Shown: piece after piece, positions 39,131-53,688 of the stretch
Position numbering within the stretch: position 1 is the stretch's first letter
How the letters are laid out: each line of letters begins with the position of its first letter
From: Cytidiella melzeri
Lineage: Eukaryota; Basidiomycota; Agaricomycetes; Polyporales; Irpicaceae
Reading direction: 5' to 3'
Length of the DNA stretch: 64,000 nucleotides
NCBI GenBank assembly: GCA_022592445.1
Contig: JABYQR010000235.1
Location: 1-64,000, forward strand
Made by a program: the position numbers and the translations under genes
The notes under the pieces: model-generated
Told to the model about the DNA's origin: nothing
What the model saw: only the letters and a program-made list of their open reading frames with translations
Database searches by the model: none

Positions 39131-39481
39131 ATGGACTCCCTGCGTGTGAGCATGCGGTCGGAGATTCTCGAATCCATCGTCCAACGCGGCCCCCGTCAGC
39201 TGGTCAGCACCCCCTTCCCAGAACCAATCTCAGCCCCAAATCCACTTGACGCCTTCCCTCTTCTCCACCGCCCTTCCTCACCCTTTGAGCTCCGATTGGG
39301 GTTTCGTAGGCGCCGCACACGTCCAACTATTGGACACTGCCCTCATGCCTCATGCGGAGTTCGATCCGTACATTGGTGCCGCTCAAATGCAAAGTGTCAG
39401 TGTGGCTGTTATGCGTCACGCGTGCGTGTGTGGTCATGCCGCATATACTGTTTTTATCTCATGGCTGTCGCCGAATACTAG
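39131..39481 (+). CDS. Possible small unrecognised coding region
   Basis: An ATG at 39131 follows a pyrimidine-rich stretch (near 39096-39125) that resembles a fungal core promoter. It opens a 116-codon frame beginning MDSLRVSMRSEILESIVQ. A second overlapping frame (39246-39674) has better amphipathic composition and could be joined by an intron. I recognise no family and no splice model is decisive. It could equally be chance. Confidence 0.22.
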   Translation: MDSLRVSMRSEILESIVQRGPRQLVSTPFPEPISAPNPLDAFPLLHRPSSPFELRLGFRRRRTRPTIGHCPHASCGVRSVHWCRSNAKCQCGCYASRVRVWSCRIYCFYLMAVAEY

Positions 39482-40729
39482 ATATTCCAAAGGGAATTTC
39501 GACCATGTCACCCAGCTGGCGAGGGGCTATCCATCCTCCCTACTGCTACTTCCCCACCCCTACGCTTACCCGAACGACCAGCGAGCGATACACTGTGCCA
39601 TCTCTCGAATCGCGCTTCGCAAGTGGCAACTATCACTGTGGACTGTTGCGGACCCAACTCATCTTCGAAATTGAACGCGAGAGAACTTTCGCACCCTCAA
39701 TCGATGCTCACCGGGGGACGACGGAGCCGGTGTAAGTGCGATGTTCTGGGAAGGATTGCCCTTTATTTTCTGATCAGTTGGCGTTCAGACTGCAAAGCTA
39801 GTCTCCGAGCACTGGCATTGAAGCTGCTGAGAATACGTCGACGGCTTGACATTTCCAGTTGGAACAACCAGAGGTAATGATGATGACTACCACTGCCGCG
39901 AAGCAAATCTAGGCGGGCGGGGTTTTCAACATCTTTCGATCACGCCAGCGACATGTCTGTGGGCGGCTGCGGCGATGTGTCACCGGTAGCTCTTATCCTA
40001 GCTGGATAGGTGACAACAAGGACTCTAGCTAGTGGTAAGTGAAATATCCCAAGATGTGCAATTGTCTGGGTATTAATCAGCGATAATTAGGCAGGCGCTC
40101 ATGGTTAATGGCGGGAGGCGCGGTTGTCACAGACACTGCACAACATGGACCCGGTTGGACACGACATGCTACTAGGCACTTCGCTATTCGATCGTTGCGT
40201 ACAGGCTCCTAGGCGCCGCCTCGACCGGCGTCGGACAGCGGTGCGAGCCCATCGACTGCACTCAAAGAGAAAGATGCGACATCACAGAGACGTATGATTG
40301 TCGTTGTTGGTGGTGTGGGCGTCGGTTTGATGCGTAGATCTCTTGCTCGGTGAAGGGGTAGCGCTGATATCTGAACTACTTCTCTAGCCTTCTGATCACT
40401 GCAATGCCCGAGCCCGACCCTGTGCGTTCGTGGCCCTCCCTAAATTTTTCTAGATTTCCAGGCGAGGAGACGCTCACTGCAGCAGGGGTGCTACCGGTGA
40501 TCTGACGGTGGAGAAATAAATGACTAAAGCGGGTGCTGGTTCATGCTTTTCGGTGATCCTACGACGTCGTCCATTTCCCTTTGGGAGCGGTTGCCTGCAC
40601 GGATGAGACGACGACGAACTGATGGTGCCAGTCGTTGGGCTAGCGACGATTGCTCAGGCCCACAAAAATTTATTTTGTGCAAATGGCCGCCCCCGCTAAT
40701 TGGGTCACGACAGCTCAACATTCGTCGGG

Positions 40730-41230
40730 AATGGTGGCTGTGATATCCGGGATCCCGAAAATGCCTGCGTCACCTTCCTGCGGCTGGTATCTTTCGAGTT
40801 TACCGTCCTGGAGACTGCCAGGCTCACAATCCTGCCTGCGACGCCCTTCTGTGCTTGACGGAGCCAGCTGCCGAATTACCTTGGGAAGGTTGAGTTGTCC
40901 GGAGGGTCGCATACCACTCGACTGTACCTTCCGCCAGGCGGCTGCAATCTTGTCAAAGTCTTCGGCCACCTCAAGCTCGATCCGCACGATTATTCAATTT
41001 TTTGTTGGTGACAAGCAGCAAGTGGTTCGTCGCTCCAGCAGACTCTGGAAAGTGAGCTGTTGATTTTACTCCTCCGATCGACCGTCTCGCATGGCTCAGA
41101 ACACCATCGCCCACTTATTTTTGTCGAGTCTCTAGGGATTGCTGCCAAACCTGGAGCGTCTCAAGTTCCGCTCAAAACAGTTCAACAGATTGCAGCCAGA
41201 TGAACGATCTGTTCAACGAAGACCGTGACT
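40730..41230 (+). pseudogene. Possible remnant of an F-box/LRR-type gene
   Basis: Plus-strand pieces in different frames resemble the LRR part of Agaricomycetes F-box proteins: a VTFLRLVSFEFTVLETA stretch near 40770-40825, a short CNLVKVFGHLKL stretch near 40945-40980, and LLPNLERLKFRSKQF near 41140-41190. In-frame stops separate them and no F-box or start is visible. The match is by pattern only, so the assignment is tentative. Confidence 0.35.
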
Positions 41231-44020
41231 CATAGGGTATAGGGTAGCGAGGGTGCACAGCAAAGAAGAAGCCGTCTAATAGATTGCCGTTTGGGTGGCG
41301 TTGCTGTAGATTATGCATAGGAGGCCTCAATAACATATACAATGACCCATAGGCCCCTGAACATCGAGCCCCACCGGCTGTTCCATCTTCAGAGCCGATA
41401 CAATGGTTCAGTCTTACGACTGGCTGGGTAGGGAAGCAACGTCGGCAGCAAGTCCTGAGAAGTTGCGTCAATACCCGCTACACCAATATGATTACAACCG
41501 TTGCGATCTGTATCGGAACAAAGGCTTGGGGTATTTTATCCGTACTTGACAGCCTTGCGTCTTCTGACCGCGTAGACGTTCCATTTAAGAGTGAATAACC
41601 TTGTTACTAACAGCAGATGCCCACGCGTTCCGCTGACAGCACCATTTTCAAGTCGCAGTACGCAGTCATAAGTAACTCTAAGATTTATCCCCACCAGCTC
41701 AGCATCAGTGAACTGAGCGGTACATCACTTTGTAATCAGCTGACAAAACCCTCCAAAGGATGGTGTGCTGTACTTGGCATCAGCCTGCCGCACAGGTCGG
41801 AGCTCATTGGAAAGTTCACTTGATACACGCTCCACAATAGCTGTGACAATGAACTGGAAAGGCACAGACAAGATGAGATATATCGTGTGGAAACCAACGA
41901 GCGGACCGGCCCACATGTACAGGTTTATCCGGCAAACAGGTTTACGCAGCTGGTGCGGCTTCTGCTTGATGTCTGGCAAAGTCAGTCGTTCGTGGGCACG
42001 CTTGCTCTATAATCACTGATTCAAGTTCAATGCAGCGAGCTTCCAGGCTTTGAACAATCTAATCTCGAGGCTCGTGACCCCCCTCCCACTGCCAGTGATC
42101 CTATGAGCGCATCGCCTTCGGCGGTGTGGCCGGAGCAGCGTTTTGCATTTTAGGTGCTTTCAACTCAGGCTAGCATCAGGATCGGGGAGTATCGCCTTTC
42201 GTGTTGTCCCGACGGATTTCATCATCGCGCCAGCCCAGGATCATCTCTTCTGATTCTAGACCGTAGCGACTCGGACTCGCAGCCTGATGATGTTGGCATG
42301 AATCCGCGGATGGGATTCTCGCCCACTGTAAAGAGAGAAGGAGAAGACAACGAGCTATATGTGGCTGCGTGCTTCTGCTTCTGCCCGTGATGCGATCCGT
42401 GAACGATATCCGACGCCGTTGTGTTGTGTGAACGTCGTATGAGTAAGCACGTGGTTTCGGAGGTGACGAAACGACTTGCTCATGAGCTTGAGGGAGTGTC
42501 CTTCTCCTCCTGCGACTGTGAAGGTTATTGCACCTACGGAGTAGAAATCAACGTTGGTCAAAGGGAATTGTTGCCTAAAAACACACCCACGACGACGACC
42601 CGCTCTCAAAAGCTCGGGTTACGCGTTTGCCATTGCGGGAAGTCTTCGAGATGTTGAACCATATACCGGCTACCTTCCTAAACGCCGTGGATGTGTAGTG
42701 TGTGTATATCCCACGCCCTGCTGTACTGAGCTTTCAATTAAACCAGCTACGGATCACAGGCTTTGAGGCCGCTTGCAATTACTACAACTTCACTGCGACT
42801 GAGTCGGAAAGACCATGCGGCGTAGTGATGACGAGCGCAAACTCTGTTGCTACATACATCCTTTGGGGTAGCAAACCTGGCGAGTGAATCGTTAGTACTA
42901 TCGTCTTTCATGGACCGCATCCCATCGACATCCCATACCATTTGGCAAAAGCAGCTTTGATTATGGGCAACTGCTGCTTTGCTCTTCAAGTGTTAATTGG
43001 AATGAGAGTGGGTGAGGGACTGTCTGCTGTGCCGTAAGAACTGACCGTGGTATAACACTGTACGAGATGATCATGTCCGAGTCGCGGTTTCGGCCGCCAC
43101 GATGGGTCACATCCGTCACATCACGCTGTATTGTCATAGGCGCGTGCGTGGCACTGGCAGTTTCTGGCTGTTGGCCACATTTATGCAACCTTGGACTAGT
43201 ACTCATCGCATCCAATCTCATCTACACTACCATCTCTAGCCTCTGCAATTGGTCTGATCTTCCTGGCCTCGCTTACAACAAAGCCACCGAAGGTGGCAAT
43301 GCGTGGGCCAACGTTCATGCATCATGTTCCGGCTTGCCGTGTCCCTTCGTGGCGTCGTCAGCGCAATACACTACCTTGGTACCTATTATACTTCCCGAAT
43401 GTATTGGCGACCACTTTGCTCAACTGAACAATCATCACCTATCTAGTTGTCAGTCTGCCTCATTGTCGGCGCTGCGGCGGAGCTCAAATGTCTGCTGCGT
43501 ACTGAACAATCATCAAACGAGAGAAGATCCACATCGCAGATGGTGGATTAGTATTACACTGGCAGCAGTGCTAGAGGTTAGCGGATACTCAGAATATCCA
43601 GTGTCGAATGCTGACGGTGCGGCCACTCGACGCTGGCTGGTCTCGTAAAGAAATACCGCCCACCGTCATTAATTGGCGTGTGCATCACCAGTGTGTGTTG
43701 CCTGCTGTGTCTGCAGGTGTTGGCGCCTCGCTCATCGCGGAAAGAGTTCGACTCTGGCGCCGAAAGGGAACCTGGGAACTCTTGCGAAGCAATCTCTTCA
43801 CATCTTGTAAGAAGTCCCGGCTTCATGGTCAAGAGATGTGTATGCTGAAATGCTGTTTAAACCTTGTTCTGAGAAGAGTTGGTGATGGGAGGACTCTGTA
43901 TTTAAGCGCGCACACCAAAATGCTATATTTCTGTGGCTGTGGAACCTGCCATGCTGCCTTTCCCGTCCCCGTTTATCTCTCCCCTCCTCGCAGATCTCGA
44001 GAGACACAATCCCCTTCACC
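41231..44020. other. Gene-poor interval upstream of zinc-finger paralogue 2
   Basis: About 2.8 kb with only short, overlapping frames on both strands and no recognisable domain. A tatttaag string at 43899-43906, about 120 bp before the zinc-finger start, may be its TATA box. Confidence 0.45.
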
Positions 44021-45276
<1,256 letters not shown>

Positions 45277-48200
45277 TCTCATCGTGGCCCTTTCGTATTT
45301 TCGGACTCCGATTTGCACAGTGCTGATGGATTTGGAAGATGCAAGTTGAGGATACTACTGGGTGCTTTTGTCTTTGAGGCGCTGCCCACGCTTTGCGTGA
45401 TCAGTGCCTTGCTGCCACGTCCCACGATGGACCGCTGAAACTGATATGAGGTCTTGATGAAGTATTTATGCAGAGAAGAGCTGTCGCCGCTATCGATCGT
45501 GCTTTGAAATGTTCTATACCTCTCTGCCTTTGGACTGCTTTGTGCACGCATATTTAAGTTTTAGTCGTGATCGCATACATGATTGTATCTTTTGTAGGTA
45601 GAAAATCTGGAGAACGCAAATGTCGTCTCTGTTACAAGTTGCAAATGCCATCGAAATGTGTGTTCGTCGTTGAAACGCCTTTCTACCCCATTGTAGTGCA
45701 GCAGTCTCTCATGATTACAGATCCTCTGCTGATTTTGTCCGCACCCACCCGAACGTTCTATAATAGACGCTCACACCTCAATCAGGTACTACACTGGTAC
45801 TACGAGTAGCTCAACTGCTAGTGTCCCAGCCACACTGGTCTTCCGTTTCAGCCTGTCTTCACGCAACTGCTCGATCCGCTAGCTATGCCTTTGGAAGATG
45901 AGCCGTCCCAAGTCGATTTTCCGAGTATCAAGGAGGGACATGTCACACTGTCTCCTGTGAAGCCTGGGAGGTATCGCATGATGGTCTGAGCATTCCTGAA
46001 GGAATCCTCCAGCTGTCCAAACCTGACTGCTCAGACAGGTGAGCCCTATATTGCATTTTTGCTTTATTTCAATCATCGCTTGGCAGTTCAGCGCGACTCC
46101 GAGTCGTATATCCGGGTGAGGCAGGTCCTACGACGTCCTACCATATACCTCCTACGCTTCGAGCTCCACCCATAGCCAATGGGAAATTCACAGCCTATTC
46201 TACCTACCGCGGATACGCCTCACCAAACTTGATCTCCACTGCTGGGATGCTTGATTTTCTTCAAGTTGCAGCCGTGCGACTTGCCCGTCTTCACCGCCCA
46301 AGCCTGGGTGGATAACGGCAGAAATCGTGCGGTTGACGGGATATGTGGCAGCTCGTTCGATTCTTCGAGCTCTCTGGCTTGTGGCTGCGCTTGCAAATAC
46401 ACGTACGTGGGAGATCATGCTTTCTGGGACATTCTTGCTCTGGCTTACAGAAAGACGCGTTCTGCATCCTCGCAGGATACTTGCTATGCTCTCCGCGCAA
46501 ACAACCGCGATCTGCCTTCCCTCCTTCGCCCTACAGCTGGGGATCAAGGCAAATACAACCTTTTGATGATCACGATGGGTTTCGGCATGCATGTTAGGAG
46601 AACCCTCCCTCTCAGTCAACTGAGATGTCTATATACTTGGCTGGAACACACGCTTCCGCGATGCCATTGGCCAATTGGGGAACGATGGAGACGGTGATGA
46701 CCACGGTATGTGCAAACGTTGTGTACCTTCTTTTTGCTGACAGCGGACGCTGTCTAAGTCGAAATCTCTACTGGATGTACGGATTGACCTCGGTGCGTCT
46801 TTTCGTGTATTTTATTCGTATTCTGCTGCGCACTCTAGCTGAGTCTTTTTTGTCAGTGACATGCGTCTGTGTGTCTGTTCGTGGCACTGGATGGAAAAAA
46901 GAAATGTTGTGCGATCTATTCACGGCATCGATAGAGGGACTCTATGTTGCAAAGAGAATTGTGACTGGTTCGTCTGACTCCTGGTACTAACAACGAGCTG
47001 CGGGGGCCGTCTCCACATGCTCCAGTCGCATATTCTCGAAGGAACGAGATGCTCTGCATGTTTGTCGAGCTTGCGTGACAGCTCGCAGAAGGTTGTACCT
47101 ATGTTCGTCGGATAGCAAACGATATATTGATTCTGCACGAAGACAACCACATCGCTACTGTTACCGGAGAGTCTCGGCCCGTAAAGTCTGCATTGACACA
47201 GTTCGTGCGCAGCTTGAGTTTCGATATTGATGCTTTGGACTCCGTGCGTGCGCACTGGCTTGCGGTCTATCCGCAGTCACCCAGGTGTACTGTCAAGAGT
47301 TTTTCAACGGCGCGACTCGAGCAGTGCTGTGTACTCTTACTTCGATGCCAGAGTACACGTCTCCGGTGCCGGACGTCACTCCTCAGAGGAGGAGTATGCA
47401 CTGTAAGATGACCTCGGAGTGTGAAAATGGCCAGTGGTTGTACTGATATAATCATCAACAAACATCCCGTACTTGAGATCAAGCGCCCGATCTGGCACGA
47501 GACACTGCCACGCCGTACTAGTAAACGAGATTATTCAACTTTGACCGCTACCAGTGCCAGCATCGACGGCACAATCATCTTGTACTCTGACCCGACCAAA
47601 GACACGCACCACTCCGGCTGTTCTACCACCGCTATATCATGTCTGCCAGACGAACACTAGAACTTGACAGCAACCATCGCGATTCACGGTATTGCCACTT
47701 GACTCGTGAGCGGCATTACTGCAGCAGTTGCTGCGCCTCCAAAGCGCATGCTGAGTTTATGATAAGGAGCAGCGTTGAACCCGTCCAAATAGCAGGTACG
47801 TACTGTTGATATGACTCTGAGTTCTGGTGATGAGATTGCCAGGCGTCTCACGCACGGTTTTTGTAGACGTCCGACCTCGTGTAACTTTACAGCACACCTA
47901 CGGTCGCAGCCGACGCGCACCGTGGTCATAGTCCGACAGATGCTGCATTAATCTGCAGGCGAGGCGTCATATTTCAGTGGCATGTTGCAGCTGTTTGCTT
48001 GTTGTACGTCCTTGCTATATTAATCAGTATCGTGACTGTGCACTCAAGTCAATGGCTGATCATGAAATCTTTCCCAGCTTCTCTTTGTGTGCCTCCTCGA
48101 TATCCGGTGCTACAGTGCCGTGCTACAATCCGGATCCGCGACCTCCGGATGAATAAAGTCGATAGTAGCTCACCTCTGGTTATACCGATGCTGAATTGTC

Positions 48201-48310
48201 AGTGTCCGTCCTGTGCTACCAAGGTACATAAACTACACCCCTGAGACATGCAAGTTGACCGCCATCTATATGAATTTCCGATATCTCAAAGCGGCCTGGT
48301 GTGCCAAGCC
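45277..48310. other. 3-kb gene-poor interval between zinc-finger paralogues 2 and 3
   Basis: No intact gene is supported. Near 45883 a plus-strand frame reads MPLEDEPSQVDFPSIKEG, faintly like the N-terminal LP-motif of the neighbouring zinc-finger proteins. No finger follows. Near 46100-46260 another frame reads YHIPPTLRAPPIANGKF. These may be remnants of decayed genes. Confidence 0.4.
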
Positions 48311-49464
48311 ATGTCCTCTCGTGATGTTCACCGAAGTGTAACACTGCCAGGCTTTCGTCAATTGTTTGCGAGTAAGTCCCTCGGCTTGACTCATACCTAC
48401 ATGATCAAGTCCATACGTTCCACAATGCTTTTGCTTACTGTGATATGTTTTTACAGGATACATTCCACCTGGACTGTCAGACGATCGTCAAGCTAGTCCA
48501 CCTGTGGCAGAAGGAAACCCATCCCGCGCCGTAGGCTTAGTGCGTCCTTGATTGTATCATCTGCACTTCTCAATGCTCTAACACTACGTAAATGCATGCT
48601 TATAGATATCGACTGGGATCGTCGAGCCCCCTCACCCACTGTCTATCGTAGCGCAACCCGTGCACCCGAGTCAGGTTACTCCAGCAGAGGAGATCCTGAC
48701 TCTACCGCCTATTCACGTAAGAGATTCTCCGGTCGACGGCTCTTATAGGCGGCGATCTCGTAGAATCAGCGTTACAACCCAACCTGCAGAAAGCGCTACG
48801 ACAAAGTCAGGAGACCGTTCCCCTAGACCCTATCTCTATGTTTGTTCTTATTGCGGAAGGGATTTCAAAAGGTGCGTACTATGATCAAGTCCCGAATCGT
48901 CGTCGCTAACTTTTCAAAGGCCTAGCAGTCTACGGACCCATACGTATTCGCATGACGGTACAAAACGTAAGTTTTTATTTACTACAGCTCTTGCAGGCGT
49001 TGTGAGGTTGACCAAACTCCCCAATAGCATTCGAGTGCCCAGTACCCGGCTGCCTGAAGGCATTCAGCGTCAAGTCAAATATGAAGCGACACCTCTCCAC
49101 GCATCAGAAGGCTCGACGCTCATCCATCCCTCCGCCGCCTGCTCCTATGCCTGTGTTGTCTATGGCACAGCAGCAGCAGCAGCAGTGGCATCCGACCTTC
49201 ACCTTCACATTCCCACCACCCTCGTTTATCCAAGGTTCATCTCGGGATCACTACCCTCCTCAAGAGCAACAATATTGGCATTTACGGTCTTCGACAGACC
49301 GTGACATGCTATCGAGGAGTGGTCCAGGAGAGTCTTCCCAGAGAGGAACTTTTGGTCAGTTCCCCGACACGCCAGCGTTTCCCCATAGCTTTTCATCCGC
49401 CACACATCGGGGAAGAGGCCTGGAAGACAGCTCTCTGAAGAGGAGTCCGCCATCGGATGAATGA
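48311..49464 (+). CDS. C2H2 two-finger protein, paralogue 3
   Basis: Exons 48311-48371, 48457-48530, 48606-48871, 48920-48966 and 49028-49464 give 294 residues. Exon 1 is 61 nt, the same as in paralogue 2, and ends after LPGFRQLFA, the equivalent N-terminal motif. Finger 1 is YVCSYCGRDFKRPSSLRTH followed by TYSH, and is split by an intron after the second Cys as in paralogue 1. Finger 2 is FECPVPGCLKAFSVKSN followed by MKRHLSTH. The tail has a run of six Gln and aromatic/Pro-rich stretches. It lacks the CxxPGCxC motif of the other two, so it is the most divergent member. Confidence 0.83.
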
Positions 49465-51367
49465 AGTGTAATACAGGAAGACTCTGGTGCTTCTTTAGGT
49501 CCGAGCTAGATCGGTCAGTTCAGAGGTTATACACCCATGCTCCCACTCTTGTCGCGTTCACCCTATAACGTACTTGAACGCGCCTTAATTCCCTGGAAAC
49601 AAATGCAGTGATGTGCGTTGTAATTTTTTTCTTCATCTACACCCGTTATCCTACAATTTTTCTCATGGTCAAGCTACTACCATGATCAATACTGCCGTGA
49701 CGTTTCTCAGATGTCGAAAGTCACAAACGCTGGACTTGGCTGCACACATCACTGCAAAAGGGCGTCCGCGGCGGTCGGGCTCATCATAGCCTCTAATGAA
49801 GGTCATTCACGCAGCGTCCTCTCTACCGTCAACCCACTCCGCTTCATTACGGCAAGAGATCGTTTACCCCGCTTCGAACGCATACGAACGTGTAGCCTCA
49901 GACCCACTACGAAGCACCTATCCTTCGCAGGTATGCAATCCTGTTCCCGTAAACGCCTCGGTCAGAGCGTCAAGATTCGATCCGCGTGCAGGTGAGCGCC
50001 ACGCACAGTCGCCCTGTTGTTTATTCGGTGTCTACGATCTACGTCTTCGTCTTGGATCGGCCTTTTCTCTCATAACTTGAAGAACGCAATGAACCGGACC
50101 TCCGAGAGCGCGAAGACAGAGCCCTCCTCCTCGTTCAATACGAGCACGTTCAATATGCTTGCAGATAAGAAGGAGCTTTTCTTTTTATTCCAGCGATACG
50201 TCAACTCGGCAGATGGAGCGCCTCGCATAGCTTTCTGGTCAAGTCGGTGGACAAGCACCAGCTCTCGTCTATCTAGCATTCTAGTCGATCAACCAACCCT
50301 GATAAGTAGAGCGCGGCTCAATTCGAATGACTTGCCAGCGAGATCGGTCAGTATTCTCCGCTGAACTTTCCATCTGACGTCCCTGCATCTACGCGACAAA
50401 TATAGAATGACAGACACTCAAAACCCATGGTATGGCACTACTATGAGGGTGAGCGCCAGTGAGGCAATGCGACATATTTACTTGTGTCCAGGGACACTAT
50501 GAACGCAGGTGGGAGTCGAGCCCTCGGAGCATCCTTTGCAGTCACTCCGAGTCTGTTGCCCTCCCTTTCCCCTCTGTTAACGTGCGTTTGTCAGCACGAT
50601 CGTCAGGGAAACATCCGTGCTTCCTCGCAAACCAAAAAAGCGGGCATTGGAACGAAGCCTGTACATCACTTCCCGCGATCTCCTTCGCAGTGCGTCCGTG
50701 GCTCTTACAACTGCAAGTAGGGTTGCGCAGGCAGACGCACGGCTACTGTTCGTTCATATAGTTTGCGCGTTTGGTGCAGGTGCAGCGGTGACACAACAAT
50801 CTGCTATCGTCATGTTGAGATGCACCTAAACATGGCGATAGTAAACTGTGAGTCAGTGCTGGACTCGGGCAGGCGTGCAGCAACGTCAATGAATCAAATT
50901 GTTGACAGCAGTGACTATAGTTGGTGTACTAGTAACGTGCGACTGAAGCATGTTCGAGTACTATATCATCCGTGTCTTCAAGTTGGGTTGGACTATATCA
51001 TACGTCTTGTCAACGTCGACTAGCGGCGACCAGTTCATTGATACCGTCTTTCATCATACACACTCATTGACTCTACTCGGATAGAGTGTGATACAGATAG
51101 TCATTGCTTATACATGGGTAATGATTGCTGTACGTATGATGGCGCGCCGGTGGTGTGCCGAAAGCCAGTGCCAAACTTACACAAGGCTCGGGAATAGCTC
51201 TCGCTCCGAGTCCTATGGCGTCCTTCGATGTGTTGACAAATCACATTCGAGCCAAATGCGTGCTACAGAACGTACATAGTCTCCCTCCCCTTCCCGCTCC
51301 TCATCATTCATGTTCTTTCCATTGTACATACAACACCAACCTCACTTTTTCGCGCCTGCACAACACT
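49465..51367. other. Gene-poor interval downstream of zinc-finger paralogue 3
   Basis: About 1.9 kb with short overlapping frames only. No domain, RNA gene or repeat was recognised. Converging 3' ends of the flanking genes (zinc finger plus, GH79 minus) fit an intergenic region. Confidence 0.5.
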
Positions 51368-53632
51368 TCACAGCGCAAAATCAAGCAAGATCGCCTCCGT
51401 CGACCTCAATTCAAACCCCTTCGCCAAGCTCACCTTCTCCACCACGACCGGCCCCTTGGGCTGGACGTCGCTCGTCTCAAAACTTTGCCCCGCCCACGTC
51501 ACGTTCGACACGTCGTCCGCGTGGTCAATGACAATCCGCCTCGCGTTCACCGTACCCCGGCCCACCGTCGTACTGCCAGCAACAGCTGAGCTAGCATTTT
51601 GACTGAGGAAAAGCTCGGTGTCGATGTGTACGCTCGGCCTCGTCCCTGTAGAGCTCACGAGCCACGCGTCGAGGTTGATGAACGCGGCGCGGGCGAGCTT
51701 GCCGTGCTCGTACACGGCGTACCCGCTTACGTTGTCGTCCCAGACCGTGAGCTCGTATATCTCGGTGCCCCGTGAGGGCCCGATGAGGGTGTTGATGAAC
51801 AGTCCAGCGTAGTAGCTTGGTTGGATGTGGGCTGGCTCTGGCGGGTTGAGAGGGGAGCCGTCGGTTGTGGAGCGATTGAGGGTGATGGGCTGAATCTGCG
51901 AACGAAACATGTAAAAATCAAGATAAAGAGATGCAATTGTGAAACAGCAGGTTAGGCAGCCGAAGGTTCAGAAAGCCAAAGAGATGAGATCATCTCGAGA
52001 TAATTGAAAGAGAATGATCGGACTGACAAAGTTGTACTTAAATCCGACGCCTTCGTGGAAATAGAGCTCGCTGATTTCTTGTGTGGCCGCTTGGAGAGTG
52101 TAGTCGATGACCCACAGGGCGGCGCCAGCGGTGTTGCTCACTCCAGGTGCGCCGTGGCACGCGATGCTTCCCGTCTCGCTGTCAATCAGTTGTTTTCATC
52201 ACTATTATTGCTGGTAATGAAATGGAGCAGTGTTGCAGAACGCACCCGAGGATGTATGGAAGACCCAGTGCGACGGTAGCCTCAATGTCGTCTCGGAACA
52301 CAGTGAGGTTTCCTCGCACGCTCGCCTTGTTCATGAAGGATATCAGCGGAAAGTCTCCGCCGTTGCAGAACGCCGCAGAGTACCGGTGTTGTGATATCCT
52401 TTGGATCACAAGAAACAATAGAAGAGAAAGATCAGAACTGCGATTATAGTCCAGTCGTTCCACGCCACACACTCACACCGAGACAAGATTTCCAGGCGTG
52501 CTGCCCAGAATCCCAAGAGAGAATATCTCACGCGGAGTGAACCCTTGACCCGCGAAAGATGCAGCTTGGATATGAACGGATCCAGCTGTCAGAGGCTGAG
52601 ATGTTATGGCTTGTGCCACCGGGGTCGAGATATTGATCCAGTCCGCGACGTATTCCGCGACTGTCCAGCCTGACGGGCGTAGGCCGTTGTTCGCGTACAG
52701 ATCCGCTTCGTTTCCTACCCAGACAAAAACGAAACCCCATCCGCGTGTCAAGACCTCTCCATTCCACAGAACTGAACGGCTGACATACCGATTTCCAAGA
52801 GATCGAGGAACACGCCAGCCTGGCGCACGGTGGCCGAACTGAACGCTTTGAGGATTGAATTGGCCATGTTCTGCGCGTTGGTGGCGTTGTCGAGAGCGAG
52901 ATTAATACCCCAGGTCATATGTGTACCTGCAATGTCCACCAACGCGATATGAGCGTGTATATGGAGAAACAGTCAATCTTTGATACTGCTTGTTCAAGTC
53001 TATGGCTAGAAGCAAGCGGGTGGGGAGATCCGAAGGCTCACCGGTGGGAAGAAACCTAGACAGGGCATAGTACCCGTCACCGACGGTGACCTGGGTGGCC
53101 TCTGGGTATGGTGTGAGAGTGCTGGGAGGAGGAAAGACGTCCTCGTTTATCTAACGCAGAGAGAAAGTTCGGGCAAGTGAGTGTTCACATTCGTGATTAT
53201 GCGTTTTGGTGAGTAAGATGGTGCGGAAATGGTGGGCACAGATATCTGTATCACGTTATTCATGGCAAGCTTCCGCATTATCATCATCGCCGCTCGAAAT
53301 GGAAGTCTATCCCGTACTAGAAGCGGTGTACTCACAGTAACTGTGGGAGACCAAACGGTGCGATCTTCGCTGTTGGCCCCGACCCTGATCTTTGTCGGTT
53401 TCCCGGTGAGCTGGCCGAGATTGACGAGCGCGTTGTGGGTGAATTCGTTTCTCGAGTGTGTCCCAGACCAGTCGGGCCATCGGTCTTGTTCTATGCTGAA
53501 CCCAAGGAGATTCTGGGAGAGCGCTTTGGCATCTCCGGGCGCGAGGATGGGAATGGTGGTGTTTTGAGCGAACACGCATGGTGCAAGCCTGGCGAATAGC
53601 ACGAATGCAAACACTGCGAGGGCACACAACAT
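51368..53632 (-). CDS. Secreted glycoside hydrolase family 79 enzyme
   Basis: GH79 enzymes are retaining beta-glucuronidases or related exo-enzymes acting on glucuronic-acid-bearing glycans such as arabinogalactan proteins. Exons 53632-53336, 53150-53042, 52926-52789, 52714-52477, 52398-52246, 52178-52028 and 51895-51368 give 537 residues. A signal peptide (MLCALAVFAFVLFARLAPCVFA) precedes the clan GH-A barrel. The acid/base Glu lies in LEIGNEADLY, split by an intron, and the nucleophile Glu in LGETGSIACHG. The C-terminal part is the family's beta domain (TEIYELTVWDDNVSGYAVYEHGKLA). The frame extends upstream only via TTG, so 53632 is the first ATG. The 185-bp intron 1 is long for this genome and could hide a short exon. 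Confidence 0.85.
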
Positions 53633-53681
53633 GGTGCGAGAGGGAGACAAAGGGGCGTCGCGCTTGATAGTTCGCTAGGAG

Positions 53682-53688
53682 TTTTATA
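53682..53688 (-). promoter_or_regulatory. Putative TATA box of the GH79 gene
   Basis: Reads TATAAAA on the minus strand, about 50 bp upstream of the GH79 start codon. Position and sequence fit a core promoter; no activity evidence is available. Confidence 0.5.

Noticed and set aside
38582..39184. 200-codon open frame on the minus strand
   Set aside because: No domain, odd composition rich in Arg/Gly/His, and no splice or promoter support; judged a chance frame.
53633..53650. N-terminal extension of the GH79 protein
   Set aside because: It begins at TTG, and the ATG at 53632 gives a clean signal peptide directly.
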